A DNA stretch of 64,000 nt from Bacillota bacterium (GTDB lineage: Bacteria; Bacillota; Sulfobacillia; JAUYEG01): NCBI GenBank assembly GCA_030691505.1, contig JAUYEG010000063.1, positions 1-64,000 of the forward strand. Direction: 5' to 3'. A program made the translations under genes and the position numbers. The notes below the pieces were generated by a model, which was not told the origin of the DNA, did not search any database, and saw nothing but the letters and a program-made list of their open reading frames with translations. This document shows positions 26,268-32,691 of this stretch, piece after piece (the first letter of the stretch is position 1; each line of letters begins with the position of its first letter).

Positions 26268-26431
26268 TGGTCCACCTCCTCCCATTTAGTGCGGCCCCTG
26301 ACGGTCGGGTGGGCACGCCAAAAGGGCGGTTAGCGCTTTGGGCAGGACCAGAGCTATCAACTAGCATGCCCAGGCTCCGCCGTTGCCCTTTGCCCCTCTG
26401 GCGCCCTGCCGGACCGGTCCCTCGAAAAGCC

Positions 26432-26481
26432 AAAGGACAGGGAACCAAGCGCTGCCATGCGCGCTGTGTGCCCTGTCCTTT
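26432..26481 (-). terminator. Riboswitch expression-platform terminator
   Basis: In the minus-strand transcript AAAGGACAGGG (26471-26481) is perfectly complementary to CCCTGTCCTTT (26432-26442), giving an 11-bp stem followed by GGCTTTTC. The 5' arm is the conserved AAAGGACAG at the 3' edge of the second glycine aptamer, so aptamer folding and terminator folding are mutually exclusive. That predicts glycine switches the operon on. Confidence 0.75.
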
Positions 26482-26704
26482 CACCTGAGAGATTGACTCC
26501 AGGGGCCACGGACCCTGGCTGCTTCCCCTTTGGTGCCCCCACCCCACCGGGCAGGCCGGCCGATCGGCCGGGCTGCGGCTGTGGGACGAGGCTCTCTCCA
26601 GAGCTGCGTCGGACGACAGTCCTTGTACCTGAGAGTTTCGCCCCTCTGGCAAGGGGTTTGCTCCTTCGGTCGCCCTCGCGGGCCGTCTCCCGTCGCCGTC
26701 ATCC
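26471..26704 (-). ncRNA. Tandem glycine riboswitch
   Basis: Two glycine aptamers in series upstream of gcvT. Aptamer I (about 26611-26704): closing stem GGATGAC/GTCGTCC, CGAAGGAGCAAAC, then GAAACTCTCAGGTACAAGGAC. Aptamer II (about 26471-26605): ACCAAAGGGGAAGCAG and TCTCTCAGGTGAAAGGACAG. These are the hallmark conserved cores (AAGGRGCAA / CUCUCAGGYAMAAGGACNG). The leader from the predicted start site to gcvT is about 460 nt. It most likely senses glycine for catabolism by the downstream glycine cleavage operon. Confidence 0.93.
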
Positions 26705-26736
26705 GCTCGTCTGATGCTATTGTGCTTACCGTGCTT

Positions 26737-26765
26737 AGTGTATCAGGGGCAACCCGGCTTGCCAA
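26737..26765 (-). promoter_or_regulatory. Sigma-A promoter of the glycine cleavage operon
   Basis: Minus-strand TTGGCA (26760-26765), exactly 17 bp, then TACACT (26737-26742). It lies just upstream of the first glycine aptamer, with a start site expected near 26730. Confidence 0.7.
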
Positions 26766-26861
26766 GTGGTCCGGTCCATCCATGTCCCAATTGGACTTGC
26801 CGCCTGGCGCACCCGTATAAGGCGGCTCGGGACTATCAGAATACAGCCGGGGGGTGAACTC

Positions 26862-27407
26862 GTGAGGCAACGAACGCTCATCGCAACGGGGAGTCTCTTG
26901 CTGCTCATTGCCGCCGGCAGCCTTGTCACCGGCAGGTACCTGGCCGCCGCGCCCCGCCTGCCCGCTCCCGCGCTGGACTCGCTGGTGGCTCACGCGGCGG
27001 CGGTGAGGGGTGTGCCGGCGGCGGGCCTACGGCTGCTCGAGGTGCGCCGGATCGGCCCGGACATAGCGGTGATCTACCGGACAGGCCAGCAACCCGGCGC
27101 CGCGTTGCTCACGGGCGGCCGCGAGGAGTGGACCGTATCGGCCGAGGCCGGCGATCCGGGCCCGCTTGCGGTCGCCGCCGGTAGAGTCGGAGCTGCCGAC
27201 CTGGTGGCCAACGACCTGCACATCGTATTCCTGGCCATCGGGGACGCTCGGGTCGGCCAGGTGTTTGTACGCTTTCCGGATGACGGCATGGTCCTCAAAG
27301 CGCCCCGACACGGGGATTACTCAATAGTGTGGCGACCCGCCGCAAGCGTCCCGTCAGGTTTCGTCATCGAAACCTACGACCGGCGCGGGATGCGCCTCAA
27401 TCGCTAG
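26862..27407 (+). CDS. Secreted or membrane-anchored protein of unknown function
   Basis: GTG 26862, preceded by GGGGGGTGAACTC, gives 181 aa. The N-terminus (VRQRTLIATGSLLLLIAAGS) is a signal peptide or anchor helix. The remaining ~150 residues are predicted extracytoplasmic and rich in beta-type sequence (RRIGPDIAVIYRTGQQPGAA, VFVRFPDDGMV, YSIVWRPAASVPSGFVIETY). I recognise no family or motif. It is divergent from the gcv operon. TATAAG at about 26815 could be a -10 element, but spacing to TTGGAC (19 bp) is poor. Confidence 0.65.
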   Translation: MRQRTLIATGSLLLLIAAGSLVTGRYLAAAPRLPAPALDSLVAHAAAVRGVPAAGLRLLEVRRIGPDIAVIYRTGQQPGAALLTGGREEWTVSAEAGDPGPLAVAAGRVGAADLVANDLHIVFLAIGDARVGQVFVRFPDDGMVLKAPRHGDYSIVWRPAASVPSGFVIETYDRRGMRLNR

Positions 27408-27654
27408 CCTTCGACACCGTGTCGCGGAAGGTCGCGGGCGGTCTCGCGCGGTTCGCCCGTTTCGACACCGCTGGCCGCACGCCCCGCCAATGTCGAATAA
27501 TGGCAACAATGGTCGAGTGGTTCTCGGCTGATCCGACAGGGAATGTTGGGACGGGCGGCCAATGTCATTTCGCTGTCGCCGCGTACCGCATGCGGTTGCG
27601 GCCATAAACAGTGGAACGGACAGCCGGTGACTCGTCTCGACGGGAGTGTTATCC

Positions 27655-28074
27655 GTGTCAACAATTCTGGTGATTGAAGGAGAGCCTGTTGCCGGGCTTT
27701 TGCGCGAGTTCCTGACGATCAAAGGCTTCACGGTCGTAACCGCCGGCGACCCAGAACGGGCCATCGAGGCCCTCCAGCGAAGGTCGCCGGATGCGGTGGT
27801 CGTCGACCCGTTTCACCTCGGACAAGCCCAGGGCGAGTTCCTTAGGCATATCCGCCTTCGGGCTAACCTCCGGCCGCTGCCCCTCGTGCTACTGAAGTCC
27901 ACCTGGCCGCCTCCCTCTGCCTATCGGGCGGTTGCGTCCGTCGCTTCGGCCGTGTTGCCCCAGCCGCTGCGGCTATCCCGGCTGGCCATCACGCTCGACA
28001 GCTGCCTCGCGGGGGATCAGGGCCACGGCTACGGCGACGGACGGCAGGCGCCCGTGGCCGCCCACCACGGGTAG
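27655..28074 (+). CDS. Orphan response-regulator receiver-like protein
   Basis: GTG 27655 gives 139 aa. Residues 1-115 fold like a CheY receiver: STILVIEGEPVAGLLREFLT at beta1-alpha1 (Glu-Gly-Glu where Asp-Asp is usual), PDAVVVDPF with the potential phospho-Asp, VLLKSTWPP with the conserved Lys and VLPQPLRLSRLAITLD at the end. There is no output domain, only ~20 low-complexity residues after it. No histidine kinase is nearby. It may be a degenerate receiver used for protein contacts. Confidence 0.6.
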   Translation: MSTILVIEGEPVAGLLREFLTIKGFTVVTAGDPERAIEALQRRSPDAVVVDPFHLGQAQGEFLRHIRLRANLRPLPLVLLKSTWPPPSAYRAVASVASAVLPQPLRLSRLAITLDSCLAGDQGHGYGDGRQAPVAAHHG

Positions 28075-28208
28075 ACCTCGCCAGCCTCCGCTGCCTGCCT
28101 GCCGCAATCCGGCCTCGCGCCGGGCCTCCCGCCCCCTGTAGCGGCGCCCCCGCGTGCTGTTATACTTAGGCCTTGGAAGCAGCCTAGTATCAGCCGGCTA
28201 CGGAAAGG

Positions 28209-28856
28209 ATGTCGCAATTGGGCTCTTCGAGGGATTCGGGATTCAGGAACGCCGGACGCGCCGGTGGAGGCAAGGGCAGGCGCCAGGCCGCGCCGGATAT
28301 CAACCTGCGAGATCCGTTCACTCTGACTATCCTGCTGTTGGTGCTGGTCATCGGCTTCGGCGCGGCCTACGCGCTGTGGTTGCGGACATGGCGGCTTGAC
28401 CAGGCCCGCGAGATGGATTGGTACGTAAACTCAAGCACCGTTCGGATCCGGGATTTCATGGCGCGCACCGAGGTATTCTTTCGCGACCGCAACGCCGCGT
28501 CGCTTGCACTCCTGACAGCCAGCGCCAACCGCCTTGAGGGCTGCCTGGTGCAGATTCCCCGGCGCGGGCCGGTCGAGTGGCGGGCCGAGATGGTGGGCCT
28601 GGCCGAGCAGCTTCGCTCGACCTTCGACGCCGAGCTCAGCGCTCGCCTCGCCAGCCCCGCTTCCGCGTTCGCCGCTCTCGCGGACCAGATGCCGGTCCTG
28701 CGCGACCGGATGCGCGAGATCGAGCAGGCCCTGAATACCACAGTCACCCGCGCCGGCAGCACCCCGCAGCGCACAAACTGGACCCCGGAGGTTGAGAGCC
28801 GGCTTCGCAATGCGATCGCGCAGGCCCGCAAAGCGCTCGACGATATTGCCAAATAG
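28209..28856 (+). CDS. Single-pass membrane protein with helical extracytoplasmic domain, unknown function
   Basis: ATG 28209 after GGAAAGG gives 215 aa. A basic, glycine-rich cytoplasmic tail (residues 1-37) precedes one transmembrane helix (about 38-60, FTLTILLLVLVIGFGAAYAL). A long predicted helical region follows, with many Arg/Glu/Ala heptad-like stretches (SSTVRIRDFMARTEVFFRDR, QMPVLRDRMREIEQALNTTV). I recognise no family. TATACT at 28161-28166 could be an extended -10. A strong terminator follows 28 bp after the stop, making it a single-gene unit. Confidence 0.65.
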   Translation: MSQLGSSRDSGFRNAGRAGGGKGRRQAAPDINLRDPFTLTILLLVLVIGFGAAYALWLRTWRLDQAREMDWYVNSSTVRIRDFMARTEVFFRDRNAASLALLTASANRLEGCLVQIPRRGPVEWRAEMVGLAEQLRSTFDAELSARLASPASAFAALADQMPVLRDRMREIEQALNTTVTRAGSTPQRTNWTPEVESRLRNAIAQARKALDDIAK

Positions 28857-28883
28857 GCTTTCCGGCAGGCGCCCACCATGGGC

Positions 28884-28920
28884 TGCGTCATCCAGATTTG
28901 TCTGGATGACGCATATTTTT
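28884..28920 (+). terminator. Rho-independent terminator
   Basis: TGCGTCATCCAGA (28884-28896) and TCTGGATGACGCA (28901-28913) form a perfect 13-bp stem with loop TTTG, followed by TATTTTT. It ends the transcript of the gene at 28209-28856. Confidence 0.92.
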
Positions 28921-28948
28921 CACCGCTCACGCATCCGTGACGCAGAAG

Positions 28949-28989
28949 GATAGTCCATTCCAGCCGCGGAATCACGTTGGATAGTCCAA
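28949..28989. promoter_or_regulatory. Paired GGATAGTCCA repeats, possible operator
   Basis: GGATAGTCCA occurs at 28949-28958 and 28980-28989, start-to-start 31 bp, close to three helical turns. Each is a small palindrome (GGA-TAG-TCC), and the second extends to TTGGA-TAG-TCCAA. They lie in the 277-bp gap before the four-gene membrane operon. No clear -35/-10 pair was seen there. Confidence 0.4.
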
Positions 28990-29197
28990 TGCACCCTCCG
29001 AGGGCGTCCGCCTGTGACACCGCCTTGGCGGCGGCCGCGGAACGCAGCAGCCCATCGCCGCTATCGCCGTCAACCAATGTCACACACCGCTCGCGCGGAT
29101 CCTGACGTTGGTGTACGTCCGGGAGGTGATTCGGAGCGCCGCCATACCAACACCACGGGTGCACTCAAGATGCTAATGCTTAGGGGGTGAACCTCGG

Positions 29198-29974
29198 TTG
29201 ATTACAGCAGGCAAGCAGTTCGTCTTCATGTTCTTCGCGTTTATGATCGTCGTGCTGCTCTACAGGATGGACCGCGCGAAGAAAGGCAACCTGCCCTGGA
29301 TTCGTCGCATCGCAGGTCTGCAGGCAATTGACGAAGCGGTGGGTCGAGCCACCGAACTCGGTACGCCGGTCTTCTACGTGCCCGGCCGCACTGAGATCAA
29401 CACCTCCGGCGCCGCCCAGACCATGGCCGGCCTGGAGATTCTCGGCCACGTCGCCGGCCTCACGGCCAAGTACGACACCGAGCTGATCACGGCCATCGCG
29501 GCCCCGAACGTGCAGCCGGTGGCGGAGGAAATCGTTCGTCAGGCCTACGTCGCCGCGGGCAAGGCCGAAGCGCTCAAGCCCGAGATGGTGCAATTCCTCA
29601 GCAACGAGCAGTTCGCGTTCGCCGCGGCGTGCCTCGCCATCATGAATAGGGAACACCCAGGCGCGGCGATCATGGTCGGCGAGTTCCAGGCGGAAACCAT
29701 GATGCTCGTTGAGGCGGCCGCCCAAACGGGCGCAATCACCATCTGCGGGACCAGCCGCGCGATTCAGATTCCGTTCTTTGTCGCGGCGGCGGACTACACG
29801 CTCATCGGCGAGGAGATGTTCGCCGGTGGCGCCTACCTTACCCGGGATCCGAACAAGCTTGGCTCCATCGCCGCCCTCGATGTAGGCAAGGTCCTGGGGA
29901 CTCTGATCATCCTGATCGGCGCGATCACGATGACGGCCGGCAACAAGAGCTTCCTCAACTTCATCAAGAAATAG
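29198..29974 (+). CDS. Membrane protein, DUF6754-like; first gene of an unknown four-gene operon
   Basis: TTG 29198 after AGGGGGTGAACC gives 258 aa. One transmembrane helix lies at each end (about residues 7-23 and 229-249), with a ~200-residue soluble domain between. That domain has alternating helix/strand character: LQAIDEAVGRATELGTPVFY, VPGRTEINTSGAAQTMAGLE, IMVGEFQAETMMLVEAAAQT and GAITICGTSRAIQIPFFVAA. I recall similar proteins as DUF6754, without searching. The function is unknown. It is followed at 21 bp by a polytopic membrane gene. Each of the four genes has its own strong Shine-Dalgarno and a TTG or GTG start. Confidence 0.7.
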   Translation: MITAGKQFVFMFFAFMIVVLLYRMDRAKKGNLPWIRRIAGLQAIDEAVGRATELGTPVFYVPGRTEINTSGAAQTMAGLEILGHVAGLTAKYDTELITAIAAPNVQPVAEEIVRQAYVAAGKAEALKPEMVQFLSNEQFAFAAACLAIMNREHPGAAIMVGEFQAETMMLVEAAAQTGAITICGTSRAIQIPFFVAAADYTLIGEEMFAGGAYLTRDPNKLGSIAALDVGKVLGTLIILIGAITMTAGNKSFLNFIKK

Positions 29975-29995
29975 GCGGCAAAGGAGGTGTCCTGA

Positions 29996-30622
29996 TTGCG
30001 TAAGGAGATACCGCTCGCGATAGCCTTCGTCACCGGGTTCGTGGTCCTGCTGGAGTACTTCTTCCTCCCGGCGGTTCCGGCCAGCAAGGCCTGGGCCACC
30101 ATGCTTCAGCAGTGGGGCATTGTTGTTTCCGGCTTCGCCATGTTCGTCGCGGCCACAAACCTCGTGCTCGTCAACGTCAAGAAGATGGACCCGAAACGCA
30201 ACAAGGAATGGTACAACCCCGTCTTGCTTTTGGTCTTTATGTTCGGAATGGCTTTCATCGGCCTGTTCGTCGGCGAACGCACCGCCACGTACCAGTTCCT
30301 TTTCACCAAGATGTATCAGCCTCTCGGAACGGCTATGTTCGCTCTGATGGTGTTCTTCATCGCGTCGGCCGCTCAGCGCGCGTTTCGCGCCAAGAGCGTT
30401 GAGGCCGCCCTGCTGCTCGCCGCAGGCATTATCGTCATGCTGGGCCGTGCACCGGTGGGCGAGCTGGCCGGCAGTTGGCTTCCCAATCTGACCAACTGGA
30501 TCATGAACTTCCCCAATGTGGCCGGTAACCGCGCGATCATGATGGGTGCCGCACTTGGCGCCACAGCGACCGCGTTCAGAGCCCTCGTCGGTATCGACCG
30601 GTCGTACCTCGGCGTCGACTGA
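29996..30622 (+). CDS. Polytopic membrane protein of the unknown four-gene operon
   Basis: TTG 29996 follows GGAGG by eight bases; 208 aa. Six likely transmembrane helices lie at about residues 6-25, 38-60, 75-93, 105-127, 134-150 and 178-195. A short charged loop, NVKKMDPKRNKEW, follows the second. No transporter or enzyme signature was seen. Its position between two single-domain membrane-anchored proteins suggests it is an integral subunit of the same complex (inference). Confidence 0.65.
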   Translation: MRKEIPLAIAFVTGFVVLLEYFFLPAVPASKAWATMLQQWGIVVSGFAMFVAATNLVLVNVKKMDPKRNKEWYNPVLLLVFMFGMAFIGLFVGERTATYQFLFTKMYQPLGTAMFALMVFFIASAAQRAFRAKSVEAALLLAAGIIVMLGRAPVGELAGSWLPNLTNWIMNFPNVAGNRAIMMGAALGATATAFRALVGIDRSYLGVD

Positions 30623-30646
30623 TTTCGAGGAAGGAGGTGCGGTAGA

Positions 30647-31474
30647 GTGGACTTACTTGTCAAGCTTGGTAATATAGACCGGCGCGTGATCTACATTCTC
30701 CTGATCCTGGCCACCCTGGTGCCGTTGGTGAGGCCGATCGGACTTCCGTTCTCGGTCTCTGAGGCGACCAAGAAGTTCTATGCGGCCGTGGAACAGGTGC
30801 CCGCCGGCGAGACCATACTGATGGCGATCGACTACTCGGTCGGCGGCGGACCCGACATTCACCCGCAGGGCCAGGCCGTCTTCCGGCACGCAATGGCAAG
30901 AGGCCTCAAAGTCGTGTTCGTGGCCTTCGTCACCGAGGGCACCGAGTTCGCGAACCAGATCATCGCCGAAGGCGAAAAGATGGCCGGCAAGACCTATGGC
31001 GTGGACTTCGTAAACCTCGGGTACGTGCCGGGCTCGGAGGTGGCTATTTCGGCCTTCGCGCAGGACGTTCTTAAGGTGTACCCCAAAGATGTGCGCGGCA
31101 ACGTTACCGCTGACCTTCCGATCATGCAGGGCATTGCCACTGTGGCCGACTTCGTGCTGGTCACCGAGTTCGCGACCGGCATCCCCGGCCCGTCCGAGTG
31201 GATCAAGCAGGTCGGGACAAGGTACAACGTACCGCTCGCGATCGGGGTCGTGACCGTCATGGGTCCGCAAACCACTCCTTACTACCAGGCCGGTCAGCTC
31301 GTTGGACTGCTTTCCGGGCTCAAGAGCGCGGCCGAGTATGAGGTTGCCATGAAGGCGCCCGGTCTCGCGACAGCGGCAATGGACGCTCAGTCGATTGACC
31401 ACATTGTGATCGTGCTCTTCATCATCCTGGGTAACATCGCCTATTTTGCCGGAAAAGGCAAGAAGGGGAGGTGA
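30647..31474 (+). CDS. Membrane-anchored alpha/beta protein of the unknown four-gene operon
   Basis: GTG 30647 after GGAGGTGCGGTAGA gives 275 aa. It has the same topology as the first gene: a transmembrane helix at about 13-32, a ~200-residue soluble domain, and a helix at about 250-268. The soluble part looks Rossmann-like, with alternating strands and helices: TILMAIDYSVGGGPDIHPQG, GLKVVFVAFVTEGTEFANQI, VDFVNLGYVPGSEVAI and VPLAIGVVTVMGPQTTPYYQ. It could be a distant paralogue of the first gene. No known catalytic motif was identified. Confidence 0.68.
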   Translation: MDLLVKLGNIDRRVIYILLILATLVPLVRPIGLPFSVSEATKKFYAAVEQVPAGETILMAIDYSVGGGPDIHPQGQAVFRHAMARGLKVVFVAFVTEGTEFANQIIAEGEKMAGKTYGVDFVNLGYVPGSEVAISAFAQDVLKVYPKDVRGNVTADLPIMQGIATVADFVLVTEFATGIPGPSEWIKQVGTRYNVPLAIGVVTVMGPQTTPYYQAGQLVGLLSGLKSAAEYEVAMKAPGLATAAMDAQSIDHIVIVLFIILGNIAYFAGKGKKGR

Positions 31475-31480
31475 TCGGCC

Positions 31481-32080
31481 GTGACAAGTGACATCGGCAT
31501 CTGGGTAGCAGCGATTTGCACCCTGGCGATGTTTTCCTTCCTGTGGAAGGAAAACTCGATCTTCAGGTCTTTCCAGCACATCTATGTGGGCATCGCCGCC
31601 GGGTACGGCATGGTGCGGCAATGGCAGGCAATCAACAACATGGCCATCACACCCTTGCTGACCAAGGGCGTCACCACGTGGATTGTCCCGATCATTCTGG
31701 GCGTGCTGCTGTTTGCACGGTTCTTCAAGAGCATCGCGTATCTGTCCCGCTGGTCGGTGGCCTTCCTGATCGGTATTGGCGGTGCGCTCTCGATCAAGAT
31801 CCTGGAGACCGAGTTCATCCGCCAGGCCCAGGCCACGTTCGTCCCGATGAACAGCTTCAACAACATCGTCCTGGTGCTGGGCACCGTGGCCGGCCTGTGC
31901 TACTTCTACTTCACTATCAAGCCCTCGACAGCCCTCCTCGGCGTTGCCAAGCTCGGCCGGTACGTTCTCATGATCTCGTTCGGCGCCGGCTTCGGAAACG
32001 CGGTCATGGGCCGTGTCTCGCTCCTGATCAGCAGAATGCAGTTCCTTTTCGGCCAGTGGATCTACCTGATCAAGATGTAG
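31481..32080 (+). CDS. Polytopic membrane protein, last gene of the unknown operon
   Basis: GTG 31481 follows GGGGAGGTGATCGGCC; 199 aa. About six hydrophobic segments (residues roughly 5-21, 30-46, 63-80, 86-102, 121-142, 150-175). Its N-terminus (TSDIGIWVAAICTLAMFSFL) is not a cleaved signal. It pairs with the second gene as a presumptive second membrane subunit. It begins 6 bp after the third gene. No family recognised. Confidence 0.65.
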   Translation: MTSDIGIWVAAICTLAMFSFLWKENSIFRSFQHIYVGIAAGYGMVRQWQAINNMAITPLLTKGVTTWIVPIILGVLLFARFFKSIAYLSRWSVAFLIGIGGALSIKILETEFIRQAQATFVPMNSFNNIVLVLGTVAGLCYFYFTIKPSTALLGVAKLGRYVLMISFGAGFGNAVMGRVSLLISRMQFLFGQWIYLIKM

Positions 32081-32108
32081 CGTAGCCTCGAGACTTGTCA
32101 GCAGCGAA

Positions 32109-32134
32109 CCGGGGGCCCCGCAGGGGGCCCCCGG
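32109..32134. terminator. Strong GC hairpin between convergent genes
   Basis: CCGGGGGCCC (32109-32118) and GGGCCCCCGG (32125-32134) are perfect complements with a 6-nt loop. It lies between the end of the four-gene operon (32080) and the convergent coat gene (stop 32172). It lacks a T-tract but probably serves both strands. Confidence 0.7.
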
Positions 32135-32171
32135 CGCATTCCCGTCCCGGTCTCGACCCGATAGCCCCGGC

Positions 32172-32450
32172 CTAGCCGGGCATGTTGCGGTGCTTGCTCT
32201 GCGCCTGCGACACTTCCTGATCGCTCGCCTGCTTGACCTGATACCAACCCCGCTGGCTTGCCGCCTGGAACAGCTTGGCCTGCAGCTGGTGGTCCTCCTG
32301 CAGGACATTGAGCAGGTCCGACCGCAGCTCGTCGCTCGAAGCCTCGTTGGCATACGTGTCCGCGGTGCTCGCCAGGAACTTCTGGGTGGACAGGCTGTCC
32401 TCAACGATCTCGCGTTCGCTCATCCCGTCACTGCCCGGATTTGCCGCCAT
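32172..32450 (-). CDS. CotF-type spore coat protein
   Basis: ATG 32450 after AGGAGG gives 92 aa; a GTG one codon earlier is possible. The helical, Gln/Asp/Glu-rich sequence with IVEDSLSTQKFLASTADTYA, LRSDLLNVLQEDHQLQAKLF and the tail RGWYQVKQASDQEVSQAQ follows the coat F family. It is an outer spore-layer or spore-associated protein by family. It lies 11 bp after a second small gene of similar type. Confidence 0.8.
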   Translation of the reverse strand: MAANPGSDGMSEREIVEDSLSTQKFLASTADTYANEASSDELRSDLLNVLQEDHQLQAKLFQAASQRGWYQVKQASDQEVSQAQSKHRNMPG

Positions 32451-32461
32451 CACAACACCTC

Positions 32462-32647
32462 CTAGCGCAGGTGGCGCAAGAGAGTGTTGTAATGCTCGCG
32501 CTGCCGCCGTGACAGGTCAAGAAACACGTCACGCAGCGCGGGGTCGGTAACCTGGTTGGCATAGGCCTGGTACTTGGCGACAGTGCACTGCTTCTGAGAA
32601 AGCAAGTCCTCCAGGGCCGACAGTTCTTTGCTGGTCCTTTGGGCCAC
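32462..32647 (-). CDS. Small coat-F/ferritin-like helical protein
   Basis: GTG 32647, eight bases after GGAGG, gives 61 aa; the GTG at 32656 overlaps the ribosome site. The sequence (ELSALEDLLSQKQCTVAKYQ, YANQVTDPALRDVFLDLSRR, QREHYNTLLRHL) forms two helices like the first half of CotF or ferritin-like coat proteins. It is probably co-transcribed with the coat gene that follows and has the same spore role. Confidence 0.65.
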   Translation of the reverse strand: MAQRTSKELSALEDLLSQKQCTVAKYQAYANQVTDPALRDVFLDLSRRQREHYNTLLRHLR

Positions 32648-32691
32648 AGCGCTCACCTCCGGACCATATCATGCCCGTGGGCGCCTGCTCT

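Noticed and set aside
26601-26704. Single-aptamer reading of the glycine leader
   Set aside because: A second AAAGGACAG core with its own conserved upstream segment is present, so the tandem form is better supported.
30653-32404. Reverse-strand open frame of 583 codons across the four-gene membrane operon
   Set aside because: It lies opposite four genes with strong ribosome sites and coherent transmembrane patterns. Its own translation is charged and repetitive (Asp/His/Gly-rich), typical of an antisense shadow.
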